Positions 6,120 through 15,100 are shown, numbered from the stretch's first letter. The stretch is DNA of 25,133 nt from an uncultured Bacteroidota bacterium (GCA_903881065.1 CAIRRW010000412.1:1-25133), one strand, 5' to 3'. The notes: generated from the sequence alone by a model not told the origin. A program made the numbers and translations.

Positions 6120-8273
6120 ATGAGTCAAAATAATCATATCTGGAGTTTCTCGACTGTGGGAGGCGTGAAAAGGGTGAATCTGGAAACAGGTAACGATTTA
6201 CAAAATCTCGAAAACCTCGACCCTAAATTATGGACTGCCTTGAGCTGCCCGGTAAACGATTTGGAAATTGACAGGAAAACACTTGATATTATTGATTCCG
6301 ATAAAGACGGGCAGATAAGAGTGCCCGAAGTTATTGTAGCTGTTAATTGGATAATTTCAGTTCTTAAAAGTCCCGATTATCTTCTGAAGCAAGCTATTGA
6401 TTTTCCTTTGGAAGCAATAAATAATGAGACAGAAGAAGGAAAAATTTTACTGAACTCTGCTAAAATTATATTAAAAAATCTTGGCAAAGAAGATGCAACA
6501 TCGCTAACAGTAGAGGAAACATCGGATACCGAGAAAATATTTGCCGGCAGTAAATTTAATGGTGATGGTATTATTACTGAAGATTCATCTGCGGATGCAG
6601 AACTTATAGCTTTGATAAATGAAATAATGAGTTATGCCGGTTCTGCAACAGACAGAGGTGGCAAGCAGGGAATTACTGCTGACAATATTGCTGCTTTTAT
6701 TGATAGCTGCGAAAAATATTCGGCCTGGTATGCCCAAAAAGAAACTGATTATGCGAATATTTTTCCTTACGGAGAAAATACAGAAAGCGCATATCAGAGT
6801 TTCCTAACTCTAAAATCAAAAGTCTCGGATTTCTTTATCCGCTGCCGACTTGCAGCATTTGATGTTCAGCAAACCGAAATACTAAACTTGCAAGTATCCC
6901 AAGTAGAACAGATTACGGCTAAGGATTTATCAAAATGTCTGGACGAAATAGCAGCGTATCCGATAGCGAAAATTGAAGCAAATAAAGCATTACCGCTTAC
7001 TTCAGGAATAAACCCGGCATGGGAAAAGTTAATAACGGAGTTTGATAAACTTGCCCTAACACATCTATTTAATGATAAAGACAGCATCACCGAAGCAGAA
7101 TGGAATAAGGTGGAAGATTCATTTAATGCATTTGCTAAATGGAAATCAGAGAAGGATGGTGCAGCTGTTGAACCGATGGGCATTGAACGAGTTCGTGCAA
7201 TACTTGCCGGGACTTACAAAGAACAACTTAACTTGTTAATTGAGCAGGACAAAGCATTGGAAAATGAGGCCAATAATATTATTCAGGTCGATAAATTAGT
7301 GAGGTATCATCGTGATATATTCACCTTGATAAAGAACTTTGTCACGTTTTTTGATTTCTATTCAAAGGGTTCTAAAGCTATATTTCAGGCAGGTACATTA
7401 TATATTGATCAGCGGAGCTGCGACCTATGTGTAAAGGTAAGAGATATGTCGAAACATACGACTTTGGCCTCATTTAGTGGTATGTACCTTATTTATTGTG
7501 ATTGTAAATCGAAAACAACAAATGAGAAAATGACAATTGTTGCGGCGCTTACCAATGGTGATATTGATAACTTAATGGTTGGCCGCAATGCTTTATTTTA
7601 TGATAGAAAAGGTCTGGACTGGGATGCTACAATTGTGAAAATAGTTGATAATCCTATAAGTATTCGGCAGGCATTCTTTTCTCCGTATCGGAAGTTGTCG
7701 AGATTTATAGAGAAGCAAGTAAGTAAAATTGCCGCTTCGGAAGATGAAAAGGTTCACACGTCAATGACGAAAAGCATTGAAGGAATACCATTGAAGGCGG
7801 ATGAAGCAAAAGCTAAGAAGGAACCGCCTCCTCCATTTGATGTAGGTAAATTTGTAGGGATATTTGCAGCTATCGGTTTGGCCATAGGTGCAATAGGTAC
7901 AGTGCTTGCATCTGTAGTAGGTGGTTTTATGGGACTTGTTTGGTGGAAAATGCCATTTGCAATAATAGGCATACTATTATTAATATCCGGTCCGGCAATG
8001 GTAATAGCATTTCTGAATTTACGTAAAAGAAATCTCGCTCCTTTGTTAGATGCCAATGGTTGGGCAATAAATGCCAGAGTGGTTGTTAATATTCAATTTG
8101 GTAACATACTTACACACTTAGCTGAATTACCAAAAGGCGCGAAGATTAATGTGAATGATCCTTTTATGAATAAGAAAAGACCAATCCTGCCTGCATTATT
8201 ATTCTTATCTGTAGTTGCGGGTATTGTTCTTTACTTCTTATGGAAATATGGATTTATTCATATTCGTTTTTGA
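6120..8273 (+). CDS. EF-hand membrane protein of unknown function
   Basis: The 717-aa product has a large soluble N-terminal part and three hydrophobic segments near the C-terminus (about 577-603, 612-634 and 690-709). No signal peptide is seen, so the soluble part is probably cytoplasmic. Residues 59-70 form a textbook EF-hand calcium loop: D59, D61, D63, G64, I66 and E70 in DSDKDGQIRVPE. Two weaker EF-like loops occur near 145-156 (FNGDGIITED) and 317-328 (FNDKDSITEAEW). C434, C437, C460 and C462 form a CxxC plus CxC cluster that could bind metal. A proline-rich linker (569-572) precedes the membrane part. Between the membrane segments lies LLDANGWAINARV (642-654). The gene is preceded by its own -7 element and followed by a 219-bp spacer, so it is probably monocistronic. 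The family looks conserved, but I know of no assigned role. Confidence 0.8.
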   Translation: MSQNNHIWSFSTVGGVKRVNLETGNDLQNLENLDPKLWTALSCPVNDLEIDRKTLDIIDSDKDGQIRVPEVIVAVNWIISVLKSPDYLLKQAIDFPLEAINNETEEGKILLNSAKIILKNLGKEDATSLTVEETSDTEKIFAGSKFNGDGIITEDSSADAELIALINEIMSYAGSATDRGGKQGITADNIAAFIDSCEKYSAWYAQKETDYANIFPYGENTESAYQSFLTLKSKVSDFFIRCRLAAFDVQQTEILNLQVSQVEQITAKDLSKCLDEIAAYPIAKIEANKALPLTSGINPAWEKLITEFDKLALTHLFNDKDSITEAEWNKVEDSFNAFAKWKSEKDGAAVEPMGIERVRAILAGTYKEQLNLLIEQDKALENEANNIIQVDKLVRYHRDIFTLIKNFVTFFDFYSKGSKAIFQAGTLYIDQRSCDLCVKVRDMSKHTTLASFSGMYLIYCDCKSKTTNEKMTIVAALTNGDIDNLMVGRNALFYDRKGLDWDATIVKIVDNPISIRQAFFSPYRKLSRFIEKQVSKIAASEDEKVHTSMTKSIEGIPLKADEAKAKKEPPPPFDVGKFVGIFAAIGLAIGAIGTVLASVVGGFMGLVWWKMPFAIIGILLLISGPAMVIAFLNLRKRNLAPLLDANGWAINARVVVNIQFGNILTHLAELPKGAKINVNDPFMNKKRPILPALLFLSVVAGIVLYFLWKYGFIHIRF

Positions 8274-8492
8274 TATTATAAAACTTATTTTATAAAGTTT
8301 GTCGTCGCTATTAAGGTCACCAACAGAAGCTGTTAAGTATTAAGTGCATTTTTTATCAAGGTAATATAACGTTATACTATTTATATGTTTTATTGCCTTT
8401 TTCAATATAGAAAAGGTTGAAAAACTAATTACAGTATTATCATCCTTGCATCACACAATTTTATTAGTTTTGCACCTTTCAAAACTATTTGT
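8274..8492. other. Intergenic spacer with small palindromes
   Basis: This 219-bp spacer holds an AT-only hairpin after the stop of the EF-hand gene (8281-8286 with 8295-8300), a perfect 12-bp palindrome TATAACGTTATA at 8365-8376, and the promoter described at 8446-8472. No gene is seen. Confidence 0.4.
8446..8472 (+). promoter_or_regulatory. Putative promoter of the aminotransferase-led gene run
   Basis: TAGTTTTG (8465-8472) matches the Bacteroidota -7 consensus TAnnTTTG. A TTG at 8446-8448 sits 16 bp upstream, slightly short of the usual 17-23 bp. The leader to the ATG at 8493 would be about 15 nt. Confidence 0.5.
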
Positions 8493-9686
8493 ATGAGTAA
8501 GTTGTCAAACAGAATAAATAATTTAGCCGAGTCACAGACACTTGCAATGACCAAGAAAAGCAGGGAGTTGCAGGCACAAGGCAAAGATATAATCAACCTT
8601 AGTATTGGTGAACCCGACTTCGATACACCTGATTTTATAAAGGAAGCAGCCAAACAGGCAATAGATAAAAATTTCACTCATTACACACCTGTTTCCGGAT
8701 ATTTGGATTTGCGCAAAGCTATTTCTGAAAAGTTCAAACGCGACAATAACTTAACTTATAGTGCCGAACAGGTTGTAGTTTCTACAGGAGCAAAACAATC
8801 CATAGCCAATGTTATATTGAGTCTGGTTAATCCGGGCGAGGAAGTTCTTGTACCGATTCCTTACTGGGTAAGTTATATAGAGACTATAAAACTGGCAGAA
8901 GGAATACCTGTTACACTTCCTACTTCCATAGAGTCGAACTTTAAAATCACTCCTGAACAACTTAAAAATGCAATCACACCCAAAACCAAGATGATTGTGT
9001 TCAGCACACCTTGCAATCCTTCCGGCTCGGTTTATAGCAAAGAAGAATTAAAAGCATTGGCGGAAGTAATTATTCAATATCCCGATTTATACATTATTTC
9101 AGATGAAATATATGAGCATATTAATTTTGTTGGTAAACACGAAAGTATGGCTCAATTTGATTTTATTTACGAAAGAACAATTACTGTAAATGGAGTTTCC
9201 AAAGGCTTTGCGATGACAGGCTGGCGCATTGGGTTTATTGGCGCACCTAAATGGATAGCCGATGCTTGTGAGAAAATGCAGGGGCAATTTACTTCAGGTA
9301 CTTCTTCCATCTCTCAAATGGCAGCATTGGCAGCAGTTAAAGCAAGCCCGAATGTTACCTATGATATGTGTAAGGAATTTAAAAAGCGCAGAGATTTAGT
9401 GCTTGGCTTGTTAAATGAAATGCCAGGAATTAAGACCAATATTCCTAATGGAGCTTTCTATATTTTCTTTGATATTTCTTCTTATTTCGGAAAGTCGTTC
9501 GAGCAATATAAAATAAAAAACTCAAATGATTTATCTATGTATCTGTTGGAACAAGGCAATGTGGCATTGGTTTCAGGAGATGCTTTTGGAGATGATAATT
9601 GTATTCGGTTTTCGTATGCTACTTCCGAAGATAAATTAATTGAAGCAGTGAAAAGGGTAAAGGAAGCACTTGCAAAACTTCACTAA
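8493..9686 (+). CDS. aspC: PLP-dependent class I aminotransferase (aspartate aminotransferase type)
   Basis: This cytosolic enzyme swaps an amino group between an amino acid, probably aspartate, and 2-oxoglutarate. The PLP lysine is K237 in NGVSKGFAMTGWRIGF, with R245 contacting the cofactor phosphate. NPSG (175-178), SDEIYEH (203-209) with the D204/Y207 cofactor contacts, and SIGEPDFDTP near the N-terminus are all typical of the AspB/aspartate aminotransferase subgroup I-gamma. The length of 397 aa is normal. Other aromatic or glutamine-related aminotransferases share these motifs, so substrate specificity is inferred. Its stop codon directly abuts the ATG of the heptose kinase gene, so the two are probably cotranscribed and translationally coupled. 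Confidence 0.9.
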   Translation: MSKLSNRINNLAESQTLAMTKKSRELQAQGKDIINLSIGEPDFDTPDFIKEAAKQAIDKNFTHYTPVSGYLDLRKAISEKFKRDNNLTYSAEQVVVSTGAKQSIANVILSLVNPGEEVLVPIPYWVSYIETIKLAEGIPVTLPTSIESNFKITPEQLKNAITPKTKMIVFSTPCNPSGSVYSKEELKALAEVIIQYPDLYIISDEIYEHINFVGKHESMAQFDFIYERTITVNGVSKGFAMTGWRIGFIGAPKWIADACEKMQGQFTSGTSSISQMAALAAVKASPNVTYDMCKEFKKRRDLVLGLLNEMPGIKTNIPNGAFYIFFDISSYFGKSFEQYKIKNSNDLSMYLLEQGNVALVSGDAFGDDNCIRFSYATSEDKLIEAVKRVKEALAKLH

Positions 9687-10673
9687 ATGACAATTAAGGA
9701 AACCTTTGATAGATTCAACAAACTTAATGTATTAATCATTGGTGATGTAATGATTGATTCGTATATGTGGGGAAACGTTTCCAGAATTTCTCCAGAGGCT
9801 CCTGTTCCTATTGTTTGCGTTAATAAGAAAGAGAATCGAATGGGTGGCGCCGCAAATGTAGCTTTGAATGTTCAGGCGATGGGTGCAAATCCGATTTTAT
9901 GTTCAATTGTTGGTGATGATGATGGAAGTAAGATGTTTTTTGATTTACTAAAAAAGCAAAAGCTTTCTTCAGAAGGGATTTTGAAAAGTAAAGATAGAAT
10001 TACTACAGTTAAAACCCGTATCATTGGCAATAATCATCAGATGTTGCGTATTGATGAAGAGGTTGAGAATTCAATAAATAATAAAGAATCGGATACACTT
10101 ATATTCGTAATAAAGAAGTTAATCAATAACAAAAAGATTGATGTAATAATTTTTGAAGACTATGATAAAGGATGTATCACTCCTATTTTAATTAAGACAA
10201 TTGTAACGTTTGCAAAACAAAAAAACATCCCTACTGTTGTAGATCCTAAGAAGAAAAACTTTATGTCTTATTCAGGAGTTACATTGTTTAAGCCTAATTT
10301 GAAAGAATTGAAAGAAGGATTAAAAACAGATTTCGATCATAATGATAATAAGGAACTAGGGAAAGTGGTTACCGGTTTTATAAAGAAACAAAATATTGAT
10401 ACTGCTTTGATTACACTTTCCGAGAAAGGCATTTATATACATAGTAAACGGGCAAAAGCATTGATTCCTGCGCATATCCGTAATATTTCTGATGTTTCGG
10501 GAGCGGGAGATACAGTTGTTAGTGTTGCTGCGTTGTGCCTTGCACTCAAGCTTTCATCAGAACTTACGGCTACATTGTCAAATCTTGCAGGTGGCTTGGT
10601 TTGCGAAAAAGTAGGAGTAGTTCCTATTGATAAGAAACAATTGCTTGATGAAGCAATTGCTTTAAAGCTTTAA
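9687..10673 (+). CDS. rfaE1: D-glycero-beta-D-manno-heptose-7-phosphate kinase (RfaE1/HldA type)
   Basis: A PfkB-family sugar kinase that phosphorylates heptose 7-phosphate at position 1 on the way to ADP-heptose, used in lipopolysaccharide core or other surface glycans. Family marks are GDVMIDSYMWGNVSRISPEAPVP split over residues 19-41, RMGGAANVA (51-59), EDYDKG (157-162) and the ATP-site motif SGAGDT (271-276) with the catalytic aspartate. At 328 aa it is only the kinase half: the nucleotidyltransferase half found in fused HldE is absent and should be a separate gene elsewhere. It begins immediately after the aminotransferase stop, with no spacer. I am confident of the family. The exact heptose substrate follows from similarity only. 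Confidence 0.87.
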   Translation: MTIKETFDRFNKLNVLIIGDVMIDSYMWGNVSRISPEAPVPIVCVNKKENRMGGAANVALNVQAMGANPILCSIVGDDDGSKMFFDLLKKQKLSSEGILKSKDRITTVKTRIIGNNHQMLRIDEEVENSINNKESDTLIFVIKKLINNKKIDVIIFEDYDKGCITPILIKTIVTFAKQKNIPTVVDPKKKNFMSYSGVTLFKPNLKELKEGLKTDFDHNDNKELGKVVTGFIKKQNIDTALITLSEKGIYIHSKRAKALIPAHIRNISDVSGAGDTVVSVAALCLALKLSSELTATLSNLAGGLVCEKVGVVPIDKKQLLDEAIALKL

Positions 10674-10712
10674 AATTTCTATCCTAATATTCATTCTTTA
10701 ATAATAAATTAA

Positions 10713-11444
10713 TTGTCAACAGTAACACCATATAAAGATAATTCGAGAAGTAAGAAGGAACAGGTTGCAACCATGTTTGATAATATTGCCCCAAAGTATG
10801 ATTTCCTGAATCAACTTCTTTCAATGGGCATACATAAGAGTTGGAGACGGAAATCTGTTAATCTTTTAAAAGAAAAACAACCCAAAACAATTTTAGATAT
10901 TGCAACTGGAACAGGAGATTTTGCAATAGAAGCAATGAAACTTCATCCTAAAAAAGTTATTGGTGTTGATATTTCGGAAGGGATGCTGAAACTAGGGCGA
11001 GAAAAAATAATTAAGTTGGGATTACAGAATATTATAGAACTAAAGGCTGGTGATTCAGAAAGCCTTCCGTTTCCTGATAATAGCTTTGATGCAATAACTG
11101 TTGGTTTTGGTGTTCGTAATTTCGAAAATCTGGAGAAGGGAATTAATGATATTTATCGTGTGTTGAATCCTGGTGGAGAGCTTGCTGTCCTTGAATTTTC
11201 CAAGCCACGTAATTTCCCAATCAAGCAGATTTATAATTTTTATTTTAAATATATTACTCCAACAATTGGTAAGATATTTTCAAAAGATAATTCCGCATAT
11301 ACTTATTTACCGGAATCTGTAAATGCTTTTCCTGATGGAGAAGAATTTCTGGCTGTTCTTAGAAAAGCAGGTTTTAAGGAGGAAAAAGCAATTTCACTTA
11401 CTTTTGGTATCGCTTCCATCTATTTTTGTAGAAAAGCACAATAA
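10713..11444 (+). CDS. ubiE: Demethylmenaquinone methyltransferase (MenG/UbiE)
   Basis: It methylates demethylmenaquinone with S-adenosylmethionine, the last step of menaquinone synthesis for the respiratory chain. The signature MFDNIAPKYDFLNQLLSMG (21-39), the SAM-binding LDIATGTGDFA (61-71) and the GFGVRNF segment are all present. The length of 243 aa is normal. The start is TTG at 10713, directly after an in-frame TAA. The next ATG, at codon 21, would remove the VTPYKD segment that family members normally have, so the TTG start is preferred. It lies 39 bp after the heptose kinase gene and 37 bp before porT. Confidence 0.92.
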   Translation: MSTVTPYKDNSRSKKEQVATMFDNIAPKYDFLNQLLSMGIHKSWRRKSVNLLKEKQPKTILDIATGTGDFAIEAMKLHPKKVIGVDISEGMLKLGREKIIKLGLQNIIELKAGDSESLPFPDNSFDAITVGFGVRNFENLEKGINDIYRVLNPGGELAVLEFSKPRNFPIKQIYNFYFKYITPTIGKIFSKDNSAYTYLPESVNAFPDGEEFLAVLRKAGFKEEKAISLTFGIASIYFCRKAQ

Positions 11445-11481
11445 TTTATCGAACTTTGCGTTAATTAGTTAATTCTACATT

Positions 11482-12204
11482 TTGAAAAGGAACTTTAAAT
11501 ATCTTATTACATTTTTATTACTCTTTGTTTCTTTAATTTTTAAAGGACAGGAAGCCGCTTCTCCAAGGGGCAATTTGCCTAATTACTACAGCCAACGATT
11601 GAACTTTGGTTTTACCTTAGGTATTAATAGAACTAATTTTATTATTACCCCAGCTAACCACCTCGAACAATATGATTCATTAAAAACAATTCAGTCTCAC
11701 CCTAAATTAGGTTTTAATTTGGGTATCGTATCTGAATTGAAACTGCATAAATATTTAACGTTAAGATTTGTTCCCAATCTTTCTTTTGCTGAAAGGAACT
11801 TGGAATATTATTTTGAAGGACATGATACTATTGTGAGAGTAAAAAGCATTGAATCTACTTTTCTTAATTTCCCATTAGATTTAAAATTACGTTCGGCTAG
11901 AGTGAAGAATGTTGCAGCCTATCTGCTTGGCGGCGCAGGTTATAGTTTAGATTTGGCGTCAAAAAGAAAAACCGTTAATGGAAGTGATCCAAATGAACAG
12001 ATAGTGAAATTGCAGCGAGATGATTTTTCCTACGAAGCAGGTGCAGGCATTGATATTTTTCTGGAATACTTTAAGCTTGCAATAGAAGGCAAGTTAACAA
12101 TGGGTACTAAAAACCTGCTAATAAAGGATAATACCATTTATTCAAATTCGGTGGATAAGCTGAATTCAAAGATATTTTTGATTTCCATTACTTTCGAGGG
12201 ATAA
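11482..12204 (+). CDS. porT: PorT-like T9SS outer-membrane protein
   Basis: PorT is a beta-barrel protein needed for type IX secretion in Porphyromonas and Flavobacterium. This 240-aa product has a signal peptide (about 1-22, hydrophobic LITFLLLFVSLIFKG) and alternating beta-strand segments: LNFGFTLGINRTNF, LGFNLGIVSEL, LTLRFVPNLSFAERN, LNFPLDLKLR, AYLLGGAGYSLDLAS, FSYEAGAGIDIF and IFLISITF. The position directly after ubiE fits the ubiE-porT neighbourhood I recall from Bacteroidota genomes, and strengthens the call over a generic barrel. The start is TTG at 11482: the preceding in-frame stop is four codons upstream and no ATG is available before the signal sequence. The two T9SS-sorted proteins at the window edges are likely clients of this route. 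Confidence 0.82.
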   Translation: MKRNFKYLITFLLLFVSLIFKGQEAASPRGNLPNYYSQRLNFGFTLGINRTNFIITPANHLEQYDSLKTIQSHPKLGFNLGIVSELKLHKYLTLRFVPNLSFAERNLEYYFEGHDTIVRVKSIESTFLNFPLDLKLRSARVKNVAAYLLGGAGYSLDLASKRKTVNGSDPNEQIVKLQRDDFSYEAGAGIDIFLEYFKLAIEGKLTMGTKNLLIKDNTIYSNSVDKLNSKIFLISITFEG

Positions 12205-12238
12205 AAACATTGCACAATAAAAATGTGCCGGATATATA

Positions 12239-13828
12239 ATGAAACACGAACTCAATATTGTAGTTTCCCCAGAGGAAGCTGCAAATGAAGATACTCTTAA
12301 AGAAATTGCTGCCAAGCAATTATTTACTTCAACCAAAAGCATCACTTTTATTAAAGTACTGAAACGTTCTATTGATGCGCGTTCTCGAAATATTAAGATT
12401 AATATTAAACTTGAAGTTTATATTAATGAACAGCCTCCTGTAGATTCCTCTTATAAAATAAATTATCCTGATGTTACTAACGGGAAACCGGTAATTGTTG
12501 TAGGTTCGGGACCGGCAGGGTTATTTGCAGCGCTTCAGTTAATAGAAAATGGGTTTAAACCAATTGTATTAGAAAGAGGGAAGGATGTAAAAAGCAGGAG
12601 GCGTGATTTGGCAGCTATCAATAAAGAACATATTGTAAACCCAAATTCAAATTATTGTTTTGGTGAAGGAGGAGCAGGAACTTACTCGGATGGGAAACTG
12701 TATACGCGTTCTACAAAACGCGGAGACATAACCAAGATACTCGAAACATTTGTCGCTCATGGTGCAGATGATAATATACTTGTTGAAGCTCATCCGCATA
12801 TTGGCACGAATAAGCTTCCGAAAATAATTGAAGAGATTCGTACTACTATTATAAACAGTGGAGGTGAAATACATTTTAATACACAGGTAGTTGATTTTAT
12901 TGTAAAGGATAATTCTATTAAAGGTGTTCTTTGTAACAATATTGAGAATGGTACAACGCTTGAATTTATTGCTGATTCGGTGATACTTGCAACTGGACAC
13001 AGTGCGCGTGATATTTTTGAATTACTTCATTCGAAGAATATTTTAATTGAAGGAAAAACCTTTGCAATGGGCGTTAGAGTAGAACATCCGCAGGCATTAA
13101 TCGATAGTTTGCAATACCATTGTTCCATCGGTGACGTGAATCATAAACGTGAATATCTTCCTGCAGCATCTTATAGTTTAGTGAATCAGGTGATGGGACG
13201 AGGTGTTTATTCTTTCTGCATGTGCCCGGGTGGAATTATTGCTCCATGTGCAACACAGCCAGGTGAAGTGGTTACAAATGGTTGGTCGCCATCAAAAAGA
13301 AATAATCCTTTTGCTAATTCTGGAATTGTCGTTACCACAGAATCCGAAGATTTAATACCATATAAAAACTATGGAGAACTTGCAGGATTACACTATCAGC
13401 AGGCGTTGGAAAAAATGGCTTGGGAGGCAGGCGGAAAAACACAGGCTGCACCAGCTCAACGGTTACTAGATTTTGTGGAAAATAGATTCTCATCTGCTTT
13501 ACCTGAAACATCCTATCAACCGGGCGTAACATCTGCTCCATTACATACGTTATTACCTGAAGCAATAGGTAAACGGTTGCAATTGGGATTTAAGGAATTC
13601 GGTAAAAAGATGCGCGGATACTTAAGCAATGAAGCGGTAATTGTTGGTGTTGAATCAAGAACATCTTCACCTGTTCGTATTCCGAGAGATACGACTACAC
13701 TGCAACATCCTCAGATAAAAGGTTTATATCCTTGCGGAGAAGGGGCGGGGTATGCAGGCGGAATTGTATCAGCAGCAATTGACGGGCAGAAGTGCGCTAA
13801 TGCAATTGCAGGTTTCTTTCCTATTTAA
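12239..13828 (+). CDS. FAD-dependent oxidoreductase (COG2509-like)
   Basis: The N-terminal part (about 1-80) is a small alpha/beta region with the family-typical KVLKRSIDARSRNIK. The FAD Rossmann motif is VVGSGPAGLFAALQL (87-101), with glycines 89, 91 and 94 and acidic E112 in VLERG. FGEGGAGTYSDGKLYTR (around 141-157) and the C-terminal GLYPCGEGAGYAGGIVSAA (FAD-binding, final strand) are hallmarks of this group of uncharacterised FAD-dependent dehydrogenases. The 529-aa length is usual. The substrate is unknown. A short inverted repeat GCACA...TGTGC lies in the 34-bp spacer upstream. It sits in the same-direction run after porT with no strong promoter. Confidence 0.85.
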   Translation: MKHELNIVVSPEEAANEDTLKEIAAKQLFTSTKSITFIKVLKRSIDARSRNIKINIKLEVYINEQPPVDSSYKINYPDVTNGKPVIVVGSGPAGLFAALQLIENGFKPIVLERGKDVKSRRRDLAAINKEHIVNPNSNYCFGEGGAGTYSDGKLYTRSTKRGDITKILETFVAHGADDNILVEAHPHIGTNKLPKIIEEIRTTIINSGGEIHFNTQVVDFIVKDNSIKGVLCNNIENGTTLEFIADSVILATGHSARDIFELLHSKNILIEGKTFAMGVRVEHPQALIDSLQYHCSIGDVNHKREYLPAASYSLVNQVMGRGVYSFCMCPGGIIAPCATQPGEVVTNGWSPSKRNNPFANSGIVVTTESEDLIPYKNYGELAGLHYQQALEKMAWEAGGKTQAAPAQRLLDFVENRFSSALPETSYQPGVTSAPLHTLLPEAIGKRLQLGFKEFGKKMRGYLSNEAVIVGVESRTSSPVRIPRDTTTLQHPQIKGLYPCGEGAGYAGGIVSAAIDGQKCANAIAGFFPI

Positions 13829-13831
13829 TTT

Positions 13832-13839
13832 TACCTTTG
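13832..13839 (+). promoter_or_regulatory. Putative internal -7 element before the PF04020-type gene
   Basis: TACCTTTG matches TAnnTTTG, 22 bp upstream of the ATG at 13862. A TTG at 13806-13808 lies 23 bp upstream, at the long end of allowed spacing. It could give the last two genes of the run their own transcript. Confidence 0.4.
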
Positions 13840-13861
13840 CATCATCTTTAATATTAAGCCT

Positions 13862-14227
13862 ATGAAATTTATTATTCAGATTATTATATCTACGCTAGCG
13901 GTATTAATTACATCATATCTGTTGCCAGGAGTACATATTGCAAACAATAGCTTTCTGACCGCTTTAGTAGTTGCAGTGGTACTTTCATTTATGAATAATG
14001 TTATAAAACCAATAATGATCATTCTCACAATTCCTGTTACCATTTTTTCATTAGGCTTGTTTTTGCTGGTGATTAATGCACTTATAATACTATTTACAGC
14101 TAAGCTTGTTGAAGGATTCAGAGTTGATAGTTTTTGGTGGGCACTTTTGTTCAGTTTGATATTATCGCTTGTAACGTCGATATTGCAACGTGTACAGAAC
14201 AATGATAATAACAGAAATAATATTTAA
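13862..14227 (+). CDS. Small four-helix membrane protein, phage holin family IV-like (PF04020)
   Basis: The 121-aa product is almost entirely hydrophobic. Four likely membrane helices lie at about 3-22, 28-46, 52-76 and 88-108. The pattern SYLLPGVHI near the first loop, NNVIKPIMIILTIPVTIFSLGLF split across helices two and three, and FWWALLFSLILS match the YvlD-like/phage holin superfamily IV family. Despite the name, these are usually chromosomal genes of unknown function, and no phage genes are nearby. It lies 33 bp after the FAD enzyme and 22 bp before the CvfB-like gene. Confidence 0.82.
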   Translation: MKFIIQIIISTLAVLITSYLLPGVHIANNSFLTALVVAVVLSFMNNVIKPIMIILTIPVTIFSLGLFLLVINALIILFTAKLVEGFRVDSFWWALLFSLILSLVTSILQRVQNNDNNRNNI

Positions 14228-14249
14228 TAGTAAATAACATACAAAAGAG

Positions 14250-15077
14250 ATGGTAAACATAGGAGAGTATAATGAGTTGGAAGTGGTGAAACAGTTGGAG
14301 TTTGGGATTTACCTTCGTGTGGATGATGTGGAAATTTTAATGCCGACAAAATGGGTGCCCGAAGGAACCAGAATAGGGGATATGCTGAATGTATTTATTT
14401 ACAGGGATTCGGACGACAGGTTGATTGCAACCACAATGGTTCCTTTTGCTACAGCAAATACATTTGCATTTCTGGAAGTGAAGGATACCAACGCAACCGG
14501 AGCTTTTTTGGATTGGGGAATGCAAAAGGATTTACTTGTTCCGTTTCGTGAGCAGCCTGTGAAAATGGAGCCAGGCATGAGTTATGTTGTTTTTGTTTAT
14601 GTAGATGAAAAATCAAATCGGTTGGTTGCTTCCGCACGTTTGAATAAGTATATTGAAGGCAATGATATTAAAGTAATGGAAGGCGATATGGTGGATTTGC
14701 TTATTTATTCCGAAACTCCGTTAGGCTTCAATGCTATTGTAAACAATATGTACAGCGGATTGATTTATAAAAATGAAATTTATGAAACGATACGAATAGG
14801 GGATAGGGTGAAGGGTTTCGTGAATCGTATTCGTGAGGATAATAAGATAGATTTAAGGCTACAGAAAAGTGGATTTGAGCTGGTGGATGATGTAAAATGG
14901 CGCATACTTAAAATGATGAAGGATGAAAAAGGATTTCTTTCATTAAGTGATAATTCTTCTCCCGAAGAAATAAAAGCAAAGTTGGCAATAAGTAAGAAAG
15001 CTTTCAAAAAGGCGATTGGTGCGCTTTATAAAGAACGCCTGATAAAATTAACTGATAAAGGAGTGGTATTGGTTTAA
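14250..15077 (+). CDS. cvfB: CvfB-like S1 RNA-binding protein
   Basis: The 275-aa protein resembles CvfB/YitL, made of tandem S1-type OB folds and a C-terminal winged helix. S1-like segments are about 1-65 (FGIYLRVDDVEILMPTKWVP), 68-135 (TGAFLDWGMQKDLLVP, then YVDEKSNRLVASARL) and 145-210 (IYKNEIYETIRIGDRVKG, ending in RIREDNKIDLRLQ). The winged helix (about 220-275) has GFLSLSDNSSPEEI and KKAFKKAIGALYKERLI. In Gram-positive bacteria CvfB binds RNA and affects virulence-gene expression; its target in Bacteroidota is unknown. It is the last gene of the plus-strand run, with a strong terminator 24 bp after its stop. Confidence 0.85.
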   Translation: MVNIGEYNELEVVKQLEFGIYLRVDDVEILMPTKWVPEGTRIGDMLNVFIYRDSDDRLIATTMVPFATANTFAFLEVKDTNATGAFLDWGMQKDLLVPFREQPVKMEPGMSYVVFVYVDEKSNRLVASARLNKYIEGNDIKVMEGDMVDLLIYSETPLGFNAIVNNMYSGLIYKNEIYETIRIGDRVKGFVNRIREDNKIDLRLQKSGFELVDDVKWRILKMMKDEKGFLSLSDNSSPEEIKAKLAISKKAFKKAIGALYKERLIKLTDKGVVLV

Positions 15078-15100
15078 TAACTCTGATTTAACTTTCAAAT

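Noticed and set aside
8365..8376. 12-bp palindrome TATAACGTTATA as an operator
   Set aside because: It is AT-rich and short, so chance is a fair explanation. It is listed only as part of the spacer.
9687..10673. Bifunctional HldE
   Set aside because: The product ends after the PfkB kinase domain at 328 aa, with no nucleotidyltransferase half.
13862..14227. Phage remnant suggested by the holin family name
   Set aside because: PF04020-type proteins are common chromosomal membrane proteins, and no other phage gene is near.
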